The translations under genes and the position numbers were made by a program. The notes under the pieces were generated by a model. It did not search any database and was not told the origin of the DNA. It saw only the letters and a list, made by a program, of their open reading frames with translations. DNA of 10,563 bases from Halocafeteria seosinensis (Eukaryota; Sar; Bigyra; Bicosoecida): contig LVLI01000816.1 of NCBI GenBank assembly GCA_001687465.1, positions 1 through 10,563 of the forward strand. The letters run 5' to 3'. Below are positions 1 through 4,743 of this stretch, in pieces; within the stretch, counting starts at the first letter, position 1; each line of letters starts with the position of its first letter.

Positions 1-187
1 TCGACTTCTTTCTTCACAGGTGCCTCGAAAGGAGGTCAAGGGGTTGATAACGTTTACCTTGGAATATCCATGGAACCACGTTGAGAAGAGAATCCGAATT
101 CCATTGCGTATGATGTGAATCCATTTCGCACTACAGCATCTTTGTTAGTAGCGATGGAAAGTGTTCATGCGTCAAACCAGAGTGAAA
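1..187. other. Left-edge region without a convincing gene
   Basis: No gene can be supported here. Two plus-strand frames are open from the window edge: one to a stop at 116-118 (38 codons) and one to a stop near 91. A minus-strand frame is open from about 144 to the edge. None has a recognisable motif, and they compete with each other. One of them could be the tail of a gene lying outside the window. A GTG-initiated frame running from 115 to 468 is not accepted, because it lies across a nucleotide repeat. Confidence 0.4.
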
Positions 188-441
188 CCTCACCCTGCCT
201 CACCCGACCGCATAACCCGACGATATACCCCCTACAACGTCACCTATCTGTTTCACCAAAATACCGCTATACGACCGCATATTCCAACGAAATAGGCAGA
301 CGAACTACGCAAAGGGATTCCTCACTCAACCGAACCCGACCGCCAAACCCGACGATATACCCACTAGAGAACCTCACCCGAATTCCACAAATTGACCCCT
401 ACACGACCGTGTCTCACGGGGGTTCGACAAACGAAATAGCC
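188..441. repeat. Diverged tandem repeat, 132-bp offset, with paired ACCCGAC motifs
   Basis: Positions 203-234 and 335-366 match at 29 of 32 bases. ACGACCGC/T at 271 and 403 keeps the same 132-bp offset, and AACGAAATAG at 286 and 430 continues the match with about 12 extra bases. This gives two diverged copies, about 188-297 and 320-441. Each copy contains two ACCCGAC motifs whose starts are 13 bp apart (202 and 215; 334 and 347). CCTCACCC recurs at 188, 198 and 372. The plus strand is notably C-rich and G-poor here. The layout is iteron-like and could be an origin, a protein-binding array or part of a genome-end region. Sequence alone does not decide between these. Confidence 0.75.
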
Positions 442-452
442 ATGCCTACGTG

Positions 453-490
453 TCAAGTTGACTTGTGAAGTGGTTTTTCAAGTTGACTTG
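453..490 (+). repeat. Duplicated 13-mer TCAAGTTGACTTG
   Basis: An exact 13-base direct repeat lies at 453-465 and 478-490, offset 25 bp. Each copy is a near-palindrome, with CAAGT and ACTTG separated by TG. The second copy runs into the conserved block upstream of the gene at 553. A regulatory binding site is a reasonable inference. TTGACTT also occurs in the other upstream blocks, at 1077, 1838 and 2922. Confidence 0.6.
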
Positions 491-537
491 GGCGAGTTTA
501 AATTGCCCAGTCCAGAAAAATGATTGAACCGTTATGA
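483..537 (+). promoter_or_regulatory. Conserved upstream block, copy 1 (probable early promoter)
   Basis: This block lies 15-70 bp upstream of the start at 553. It shares TTGACTT, CCAGTCCAGAAAAATGATTGAA and general layout with the blocks at 1077 and 1838. The A-rich core followed by TGATTGAA resembles early promoter cores of poxviruses and mimiviruses in composition, which is an analogy only. The arms GACT(T)GGGC (485-493) and GCCCAGTC (505-512) can pair with one bulged base. A mini reading frame, ATG ATT GAA CCG TTA TGA, occupies 520-537. Confidence 0.6.
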
Positions 538-552
538 AGTATAACCATAACG

Positions 553-1062
553 ATGCCGTTTAACGAAGATGTCACAAAAATGACAAACCAACAACGTGAA
601 GTTGTTGTACTCAAGAATCTAGAATATGCGTTGAACGAACGGCTAAAAGATGAATTCCGTGAAATAGTTCACAATACAATGGATTCAGATAATGAAGAAG
701 AGGATGTTGATGTAAAAATACCAACACCAAAACAGTCTTGGCTGTATCGCAATCGGTTCAAAATAAAATCAATCAAAATTTACACTGGAGGTGATCCTCC
801 AGTCATAAGTGATATACAATTGGGTAAAGAGAGCAAAAAAGGAATGGTTGATATCAAACTAACAGACGATGATTGGGCTCTATATTATGAGCATTACGAA
901 GACGAGACAATGACAGAAAGTGAATTAGATGACTTTTGTAATTCAAGAATAGAATTATGTGATATTCATGATGAAGATCACAAAATGTCGATTGTTTGGG
1001 AGATATCATTTCTTATGAAAGAAATATTTATGGATGGATTTAACAGCCTAGCGGTTGATTAA
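553..1062 (+). CDS. Acidic protein of unknown function, 169 aa
   Basis: I do not recognise this family. The protein has 169 residues and is strongly acidic in two places. An Asp/Glu run covers residues about 44-54, and Asp/Glu-rich sequence surrounds residues 104-128, including a DDDWALYYEHYEDE stretch. There is no signal peptide, membrane segment or cysteine cluster, so it is probably soluble. The start at 553 is chosen because it is the first ATG after the conserved upstream block; an in-frame ATG at 580 is a weaker alternative. It opens the run of small plus-strand genes and carries the same block as the next two genes, which suggests early expression. The stop codon sits inside the perfect palindrome TGATTAATCA at 1056-1065. 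A role in host interaction is only a guess from position. Confidence 0.8.
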   Translation: MPFNEDVTKMTNQQREVVVLKNLEYALNERLKDEFREIVHNTMDSDNEEEDVDVKIPTPKQSWLYRNRFKIKSIKIYTGGDPPVISDIQLGKESKKGMVDIKLTDDDWALYYEHYEDETMTESELDDFCNSRIELCDIHDEDHKMSIVWEISFLMKEIFMDGFNSLAVD

Positions 1063-1076
1063 TCATTTTTCATTTT

Positions 1077-1136
1077 TTGACTTTGTGAAATGCCCAAGCG
1101 AACCAGTTTAAAAAAATGATTGAAGCATTCACATAA
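1077..1136 (+). promoter_or_regulatory. Conserved upstream block, copy 2
   Basis: TTGACTTTGTGA at 1077-1088 is followed by CCCAAGCGAACCAGT and an A-run into AATGATTGAAGCATT, ending about 1129. It is nearly identical in order and spacing to the block at 1838. It contains the mini frame ATG ATT GAA GCA TTC ACA TAA at 1116-1136. The next gene begins at 1159. Because the block is conserved as non-coding sequence, a TTG start at 1120 for the downstream gene is unlikely. Confidence 0.65.
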
Positions 1137-1158
1137 TAAGCCAATAACCAAAAGCAAA

Positions 1159-1827
1159 ATGGACAGTAGATACTTCAGCCTTGAAAACGAATATTGGGTT
1201 GCCGTTCCCCAGACCAACAACACACGTAAAATAAGTAATTTTGGACGGTGTTATGACATGTTAAAGCATAAATATTTGAAAAGTATTTATCCAACAAAGG
1301 GTAATTTTTTTGGCTTTTATGTCAATGTCTGGTTTAGGGGTCATACCAATTCCATTGGTCGTTATTTTTCACCTCAAAAACTGATGCTAATTAGTTTTTT
1401 CAATCTTGCCTTTGAAGACTATTACCGAGTGAAAAAGATTGACAACAAAAAGATTGACCACTTGAGTAACATGCGGTTAATGCCCAAATCCAATGTCCCA
1501 CGTTACTTTAACACTCAATACAATAGAAGTTTAGTTCCATTTTTACCGTTTAAAAAACCCGCTGAGGAACAACAACTGGAAGAATTGACCGTCACCAAGC
1601 CACAATTGGAAACAGAGTCCGAGACCAAAACGGTCGATACCCAATCGGTGGCTTCCACTGTCCCGCAACATGTAGAAACAAGCGAGAAAGAAAGTGTCAC
1701 AAGTCAAACAGATGATAGTTCTAAACAGTTGAATGTCAAATTCGGATCAGTGGAGATTTCCAAAACAATGAAATCACAAGAAGAATACGACCGTATTAAG
1801 AACGAATTGGTCAAGTTCTTTCTATAA
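1159..1827 (+). CDS. NUMOD4/HNH-derived protein with degenerate nuclease residues, 222 aa
   Basis: Residues about 9-31 (EYWVAVPQTNNTRKISNFGR) fit the NUMOD4 pattern E.W..I....Y.VSN.GR, a DNA-recognition module of phage and viral HNH homing endonucleases. Residues about 45-113 follow the layout of the HNH domain that normally comes next. Where the family has HrLv..aF this protein has QKLMLISFF, and where it has V.HIDGNK.NN..SNL it has VKKIDNKKIDHLSNM. The expected histidines are therefore Gln73 and Lys93, while Asp95 and Asn104 remain. From about residue 133 onward the sequence is a Ser/Thr/Glu/Gln-rich tail ending in a short helical segment (about 204-222). I infer a DNA-binding protein that has lost cleavage activity, possibly recruited as a regulator. 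The start at 1159 is chosen over an upstream TTG at 1120 that lies inside the conserved promoter block. Confidence 0.75.
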   Translation: MDSRYFSLENEYWVAVPQTNNTRKISNFGRCYDMLKHKYLKSIYPTKGNFFGFYVNVWFRGHTNSIGRYFSPQKLMLISFFNLAFEDYYRVKKIDNKKIDHLSNMRLMPKSNVPRYFNTQYNRSLVPFLPFKKPAEEQQLEELTVTKPQLETESETKTVDTQSVASTVPQHVETSEKESVTSQTDDSSKQLNVKFGSVEISKTMKSQEEYDRIKNELVKFFL

Positions 1828-1837
1828 ACAAAACAAA

Positions 1838-1898
1838 TTGACTTTGTGATCCCAAAGCGAACCAGTCCAGAAAAATGATTAAAGCATTGAAATATTAG
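1838..1898 (+). promoter_or_regulatory. Conserved upstream block, copy 3
   Basis: TTGACTTTGTGA at 1838-1849 is followed by CCCAAAGCGAACCAGTCCAGAAAAATGATTAAAGCATT to about 1888. It matches the block at 1077 closely and ends about 16 bp before the start at 1905. The mini frame ATG ATT AAA GCA TTG AAA TAT TAG lies at 1875-1898. CTTTG (1842-1846) and CAAAG (1853-1857) could form a small stem. Confidence 0.65.
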
Positions 1899-1904
1899 TT
1901 ATAT

Positions 1905-2108
1905 ATGGAATATCTAGAACTTGATCAAAAGCAATTTTGTGAATACGTTAGGCAATTAAATGCCGAGCAAATTGCCGAGGTTATGACACATTTATCTTTT
2001 TTGAAAAAACGCAAACCTACAATTGATGTAAAATTGCGACATGAGTTTGCATTTGCCGAGATGGAGAGAAAATGTGCGATTGAAAATGGGATAGAGCCAA
2101 CTCTTTGA
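1905..2108 (+). CDS. Small helical protein, paralogue of the next gene, 67 aa
   Basis: This is a 67-residue protein of unknown function. Residues 3-62 align with residues 12-74 of the protein at 2119-2514. Shared positions include L.L...F...V....EQI.EV...L and, further on, E.E..C. In the first 27 aligned positions about 11 are identical. The pattern of charged and hydrophobic residues predicts alpha-helices, and there is no membrane segment. The start is preceded by TTATAT directly abutting ATG, behind the third copy of the conserved block. The two paralogues are adjacent, with 10 bp between them, which indicates tandem duplication followed by divergence; this copy is short and lacks the Lys-rich tail of its neighbour. 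A minus-strand frame over the same bases is treated as a shadow. Confidence 0.7.
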   Translation: MEYLELDQKQFCEYVRQLNAEQIAEVMTHLSFLKKRKPTIDVKLRHEFAFAEMERKCAIENGIEPTL

Positions 2109-2118
2109 ACATAGTATA
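2109..2118 (+). promoter_or_regulatory. TATA box abutting start codon at 2119
   Basis: The 10-bp spacer reads AACATAGTATA up to the ATG, giving TATAATG. The same arrangement occurs at 2935 and 3221, and CATAATG at 2561. It is likely a start-proximal promoter element. Confidence 0.45.
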
Positions 2119-2514
2119 ATGCCACCAAAGAAGGGAAACAACGTGTCGGAACACCTGAAATTAAGCCACAAAGACTTTGTTGATCTTGTCAAACGTTCAA
2201 CAGGCGAACAAATCGTTGAAGTCATCAACGATCTATTCCAAAATCAAAACCACGAGGTTTTTAGCGAAGAGGTTGTTCAACGCTTGGATGTTGCCATCGT
2301 GGAACTGGAAAAAAGATGTATTGGACAATATTTGGACGACACAGGTCATACAGTGGCAAGTAAGGCCGAGGAACTGGCGAATCAGTTGAAGTTTGAATTG
2401 GATCTACCCGATCGAGCACACAAACGCTACGACAAGTTGGTGAAGAGTTTTAACGCCAAAGAATCCAAGGACAAACCAATTTCTAATAAAAAGAAAAATG
2501 AACAAACCGAATAG
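2119..2514 (+). CDS. Small helical protein with Lys-rich tail, 131 aa
   Basis: The family is not recognised. The protein has 131 residues: a basic start (PPKKG), a helical segment at about 12-74 shared with the preceding 67-residue protein, a second helical segment at about 80-118, and a Lys-rich C-terminus (SKDKPISNKKKNEQTE) that could act as a nuclear-localisation or nucleic-acid contact tail. One cysteine (67) is conserved between the paralogues. It follows its paralogue by 10 bp and starts at TATAATG. A hairpin at 2523-2546 follows its stop, consistent with a transcript end there. A smaller out-of-frame reading frame within it is a shadow. Confidence 0.75.
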   Translation: MPPKKGNNVSEHLKLSHKDFVDLVKRSTGEQIVEVINDLFQNQNHEVFSEEVVQRLDVAIVELEKRCIGQYLDDTGHTVASKAEELANQLKFELDLPDRAHKRYDKLVKSFNAKESKDKPISNKKKNEQTE

Positions 2515-2522
2515 CCGACGAT

Positions 2523-2546
2523 TAAAATTGTTTAAAGACAATTTTA
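2523..2546 (+). terminator. Perfect 9-bp inverted repeat, possible 3'-end hairpin
   Basis: TAAAATTGT (2523-2531) and ACAATTTTA (2538-2546) are exact reverse complements around a 6-nt loop. The repeat lies 8 bp after the stop at 2514 and before the start at 2561. AT-rich hairpins mark transcript 3' ends in mimiviruses, and the position fits that role. Its presence argues against starting the next gene upstream at 2498. Confidence 0.5.
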
Positions 2547-2549
2547 TAG

Positions 2550-2560
2550 ACTTTGACATA
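2550..2560 (+). promoter_or_regulatory. Start-proximal element GACTTTGACATA before 2561
   Basis: GACTTTGACATA runs directly into ATG. It matches GACTTTGTATA before 2935 and resembles GACACATGGTATA before 3221. AATTTTATA lies a further 10 bp upstream. This likely sets the start at 2561. Confidence 0.45.
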
Positions 2561-2908
2561 ATGGCGGAACTACAAATAGATGAAAATGGTGAAATTCAAT
2601 TCAAAACTTATGATATTATCAATAACACCGACAATCTCCATGTTTTATCCCAACCACTTTCAATGTATGTGCCATCAGAGTATGTCAGAATTCCACAATG
2701 TTATGTATGCGATGCAAAGATGAACAATGAAGATGCTAATTACCTTTTAATGGACTTTCCGAGTGTCAAGTGTCCAAAATTTATGGAACTATGTGAATCA
2801 TGCGAGAACTATGTCAAAGAAAATGAGCAAGTGGATTGGTCACAAGGCATTCCCATTTATTTCCCAAGTGAAAACAGTATATTGAAACCACCAGATAATT
2901 CCGAATAA
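2561..2908 (+). CDS. Small zinc-binding protein A, 115 aa
   Basis: The protein has Cys at 47, 50, 71, 78 and 81, with CxxC pairs at 47-50 (CYVC) and 78-81 (CESC), typical of a zinc ribbon or treble-clef fold. The C-terminal part contains GIPIYFP at 96-102. The next gene has the same order: CxxC, about 27 residues, CxxC, then GIPILIP, so the two are probably distant paralogues. No enzyme signature is visible. A role in protein or nucleic-acid binding is inferred only from the zinc motif. The start at 2561 is preferred to an upstream in-frame ATG at 2498, because 2498 overlaps the preceding gene and a hairpin, whereas 2561 has a start-proximal motif shared with its neighbours. Confidence 0.75.
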   Translation: MAELQIDENGEIQFKTYDIINNTDNLHVLSQPLSMYVPSEYVRIPQCYVCDAKMNNEDANYLLMDFPSVKCPKFMELCESCENYVKENEQVDWSQGIPIYFPSENSILKPPDNSE

Positions 2909-2921
2909 AGCAAATTTTATT

Positions 2922-2934
2922 TTGACTTTGTATA
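2922..2934 (+). promoter_or_regulatory. Start-proximal element TTGACTTTGTATA before 2935
   Basis: TTGACTTTG is the same word that opens the blocks at 1077 and 1838. Here it leads straight into TATAATG. AAAGCAAA (2907-2914) and TTTGACTTT (2921-2929) can pair with one bulged base, so the stretch may also form a hairpin after the stop at 2908. Confidence 0.45.
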
Positions 2935-3195
2935 ATGAATGTAGAGAATAGGTTTAAAAACAGATTTAATTACTTTTTTCCACCTATTTGCTGTTCCTGC
3001 CGTTATACGAGACCACGTTGTAATGTCACTGAAGTCATTGTTCGAGCCAGTCATCTAAAAGAGGACTGGAATGTTTTTGTATGTCAGTCCTGTTATCACC
3101 GTATAACAACAACAAACCCTTTTATTCATGTCAGCCATTCTGCTGAAGGTATCCCAATATTAATACCTGTCAAAGATGTTGAAGAAAGCAAATAG
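2935..3195 (+). CDS. Small zinc-binding protein B, 86 aa
   Basis: The protein has 86 residues, with CCSC at 19-22, Cys29, and CQSC at 50-53, plus histidines at 40, 55, 65 and 68. This is a likely single zinc site built from two CxxC pairs. GIPILIP at 72-78 matches GIPIYFP in the preceding protein, supporting descent from a common ancestor. The N-terminus is basic (RFKNRF). There is no membrane segment or signal peptide. It starts at TATAATG. The function is unknown; small zinc-ribbon proteins in viruses are often regulators of transcription or of host factors, but nothing here decides that. Confidence 0.75.
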   Translation: MNVENRFKNRFNYFFPPICCSCRYTRPRCNVTEVIVRASHLKEDWNVFVCQSCYHRITTTNPFIHVSHSAEGIPILIPVKDVEESK

Positions 3196-3207
3196 AGATA
3201 ATTTAAA

Positions 3208-3220
3208 GACACATGGTATA
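3208..3220 (+). promoter_or_regulatory. Start-proximal element GACACATGGTATA before 3221
   Basis: GGTATA abuts ATG, with AATTTAAAGACACAT upstream. This parallels the elements before 2561 and 2935 and supports initiation at 3221. Confidence 0.4.
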
Positions 3221-3592
3221 ATGGCATCCGAGAGACAAGAAATGCGGGATTGGGATACTCAGAGTCCATTGGCAGGGAATATTATCTATTTGAATGAGGA
3301 TTTAACCGAGAAAATTAGGAATTATCAGGCATCCGCTCATTACCAAATCCGTGAATTACAACAACAACGTGTGCCAAACCACTGCAAGATTCTGACCTTT
3401 CTTGTCAATGATGAGAACAACATACACATGGACTCATTCGCACTTCTTGCGTGTGATAGTTATGAGGAACTTGCTGATAATACTCTCTGTGAAACGGTTG
3501 ATGGTCAATATATTAGGCCAGTCCGTTTCAATTTCGATCCAAACAGCAACACCCCATGGCACGACCTTATAGAACACCTTGGTATAGAATAA
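3221..3592 (+). CDS. Protein of unknown function, 123 aa
   Basis: I do not recognise this family. It has 123 residues with a probable helix at about 27-50, rich in Gln (ELQQQR), then a mixed alpha/beta part (KILTFLVNDENNIHMDSF) and a C-terminus ending in a short helix (WHDLIEHLGIE). It has two cysteines far apart and no zinc motif, signal peptide or membrane segment. The start at 3221 is preferred over a TTG at 3176 that overlaps the previous gene, because the ATG at 3221 has the TATAATG context. It is the last plus-strand gene before the convergence point, and its stop codon lies inside a hairpin. Confidence 0.7.
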   Translation: MASERQEMRDWDTQSPLAGNIIYLNEDLTEKIRNYQASAHYQIRELQQQRVPNHCKILTFLVNDENNIHMDSFALLACDSYEELADNTLCETVDGQYIRPVRFNFDPNSNTPWHDLIEHLGIE

Positions 3593-3614
3593 AGTCCAAA
3601 TTGTTAGACTTTAT
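3589..3614. terminator. 8-bp hairpin between converging genes
   Basis: ATAAAGTC (3589-3596) and GACTTTAT (3607-3614) are exact reverse complements around a 10-nt loop. The left arm contains the stop codon of the plus-strand gene ending at 3592. The right arm ends 3 bp from the stop of the putative minus-strand peptide at 3618. A symmetric element exactly between two convergent stops is well placed to end transcripts from both sides. Confidence 0.55.
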
Positions 3615-3617
3615 CAT

Positions 3618-3707
3618 CTACTTTGGTTGGAGAATTTTTCCAACCATCTGACCGGCATCAATCAACTTACCGACAGTCCGTGCTTGTCTTTCACGTTTTC
3701 CGAGCAT
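3618..3707 (-). CDS. Possible 29-residue basic peptide
   Basis: This short frame encodes 29 residues beginning MLGKRERQARTVGKL and ending KILQPK. It has seven Lys/Arg and a hydrophobic periodicity that suggests an amphipathic helix. Support comes from context. It sits 23 bp after the penton stop and carries the late-type bipartite motif: GAATTC (3725-3730), 8 nt, AATATA (3711-3716), then CTG and ATG. It also stops 3 bp short of the convergent hairpin. Against it are its length and an inverted repeat within its 3' half. If real, it belongs to the virion gene cluster; an amphipathic membrane-active role is speculation. Confidence 0.4.
   Translation of the reverse strand: MLGKRERQARTVGKLIDAGQMVGKILQPK
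3624..3646. repeat. Perfect 8-bp inverted repeat in the convergent region
   Basis: TGGTTGGA (3624-3631) and TCCAACCA (3639-3646) are exact reverse complements around a 7-nt loop. It could be a second transcript-end hairpin. It lies inside the putative 29-residue frame, so only one of the two readings may be functional. Confidence 0.5.
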
Positions 3708-3730
3708 CAGTATATTATACCGTTGAATTC
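3708..3730 (-). promoter_or_regulatory. Late-type motif before the 29-residue frame
   Basis: On the minus strand: GAATTC, 8 nt, AATATA, CTG, ATG. Box order and spacing match the motifs before the penton, core, ATPase and 503-aa genes, although here the TATA part is 3 bp from the ATG. Confidence 0.4.
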
Positions 3731-4534
3731 TTACAATATTTCCATCAACAGTTCAAGATAGATATTAGACCCATTCAAATCCATGTCTCTGTAATTGTCG
3801 TCAAGCAATTCAATATCAAATTCGGACAACGAAGCATCCACGGGGTGAAACACAATTGAATTGCGTTCTGGTTCATAGATCAAAAAGTCGCCAAACGAAA
3901 CACTATTCGGGATAGAAACCAACGCAGATGGTGTAATTTCTTCATTCGGCGAAAGAACCTTCCGACTATCCACAATACTTTTGGAACTAATGTTATACAC
4001 CAAAGTACTAGCAATCCGTGGCAATCCCGTCAATGTATAGGTGGAAGCATCGGCAATAGCGTTAAAGTCACTAGAAGCAATGAATCCAACTCGCTCGTTT
4101 GCTTTATCCGGTAAATTATTGCCATCTATGTCGGTGTCAGTCTTTAAGAACCGCACTTGCTTTCCTGTGGCGTTATCCACAATAATTTTTTGACTGTCGG
4201 AGTCAATGTCGAATGTCAGGTTTGGATACCCTGCATTGTTTGCCAAGTCAGTCAAATGATCCGCAAACTGCTGAAGATCCTGAAACAAAGTTGTCGTAGA
4301 AATGGTCAAACTAGTCGCTGTCGTGGCCGAGGCGGAATCATAGAAGTAGAGTTTATTGTCTTTGTCATTAAACGGATAAGAAGTATTCGGGATAATCGCT
4401 TTAGCCACACCAATTTGGGCTTTTTGCCGATGGCCACCAACAGCATCCTCTAGAAAAACCCTAAATTTAGTTCGTGATTCATCCGTGGTCAAACGGTCAA
4501 TGTCGCTGTTAATCAAAATCCTCTTTGAACTCAT
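3731..4534 (-). CDS. Penton / minor capsid protein, 267 aa (probable)
   Basis: The protein probably forms the vertex capsomer of an icosahedral virion. It is 267 residues, beta-rich and Asn/Asp/Ser-rich, with an N-terminus (about 1-65) of the type seen in minor capsid proteins of Polinton-like viruses: RILINSDIDR, then a line about the sample being non-trivially folded into FRVFLEDAVGG and AIIPNTSYPF. The C-terminus (about 235-267) has the usual final strands, FDIELLDDNYRDMDLNG followed by a hydrophobic strand. It lies in the same cluster as the ATPase and capsid gene. The start at 4534 is fixed by AATATATG with a GGATTT box exactly 8 nt upstream. No cysteine protease site can be identified with confidence. 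A related minor virion protein is the main alternative. Confidence 0.75.
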   Translation of the reverse strand: MSSKRILINSDIDRLTTDESRTKFRVFLEDAVGGHRQKAQIGVAKAIIPNTSYPFNDKDNKLYFYDSASATTATSLTISTTTLFQDLQQFADHLTDLANNAGYPNLTFDIDSDSQKIIVDNATGKQVRFLKTDTDIDGNNLPDKANERVGFIASSDFNAIADASTYTLTGLPRIASTLVYNISSKSIVDSRKVLSPNEEITPSALVSIPNSVSFGDFLIYEPERNSIVFHPVDASLSEFDIELLDDNYRDMDLNGSNIYLELLMEIL

Positions 4535-4553
4535 ATATTAAGTGACTAAATCC
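4535..4553 (-). promoter_or_regulatory. Late-type promoter motif of the penton gene
   Basis: On the minus strand: GGATTT (4548-4553), 8 nt, AATAT (4535-4539) abutting ATG. The motif overlaps the hairpin at 4537-4563. Confidence 0.6.
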
Positions 4554-4563
4554 TTCACTTAAT
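4537..4563. terminator. Perfect 9-bp inverted repeat filling the core/penton spacer
   Basis: ATTAAGTGA (4537-4545) and TCACTTAAT (4555-4563) are exact reverse complements with a 9-nt loop. One arm touches the stop codon of the basic protein, and the other lies 2 bp before the penton ATG. It could end the upstream transcript and also contains the downstream promoter boxes. Confidence 0.5.
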
Positions 4564-4721
4564 TATCGAGCCGATGGCGTCCGCAATACTCTGCGAATGT
4601 TGTTGGCCGAAGCACCTGCCGGTTGGGTGAATCGGCGACGCCTTGCTCCAGTGGATTGGTTCTGTTTGGATGGTTGATCTTTCTTTGGCACAGATTTAAA
4701 CAGTTTCTTGCGACTTGGCAT
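4563..4721 (-). CDS. Arg/Lys-rich 52-aa protein, probable DNA-binding core protein
   Basis: This is a short gene, 52 residues, starting MPSRKKLFKSVPKKD and containing ARRRRF at 27-32 and NIRRVLRTPSAR at the end. About 14 of 52 residues are Arg or Lys, and acidic residues are almost absent. Composition and position in a capsid cluster recall the small basic core peptides of adenoviruses (pX/mu) and similar proteins in adintoviruses, which condense packaged DNA; this is an inference from composition, not from alignment. The start is supported by GAATTT, 8 nt and AATATATG. It has 22 bp to the VLTF3-like stop and 28 bp to the penton start. A different reading frame across the same bases (4559-4774) is longer but has no such start signal. 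Confidence 0.7.
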   Translation of the reverse strand: MPSRKKLFKSVPKKDQPSKQNQSTGARRRRFTQPAGASANNIRRVLRTPSAR

Positions 4722-4740
4722 ATATTATCAGCCGAAATTC
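4722..4740 (-). promoter_or_regulatory. Late-type promoter motif of the basic core gene
   Basis: On the minus strand: GAATTT (4735-4740), 8 nt, AATAT (4722-4726) abutting ATG. Together with the codon content it decides the choice of this short frame. Confidence 0.6.
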
Positions 4741-4743
4741 TTT

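Noticed and set aside
115-468. GTG-initiated 117-residue frame on the plus strand
   Set aside because: It runs across the tandem repeat, its residue repeats follow from the DNA repeat, and it has no start signal of either class.
1120-1158. Upstream TTG start adding 13 residues to the NUMOD4/HNH-derived protein
   Set aside because: The TTG lies within the conserved promoter block shared with genes at 553 and 1905; ATG at 1159 is the first regular start after it.
2498-2560. Upstream ATG for zinc-binding protein A
   Set aside because: It overlaps the end of the preceding gene and spans a perfect hairpin; 2561 has the start-proximal element seen at neighbouring genes.
3623-3859. Plus-strand 78-residue frame over the penton 3' end
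   Set aside because: It mirrors the penton coding sequence and has no start motif.
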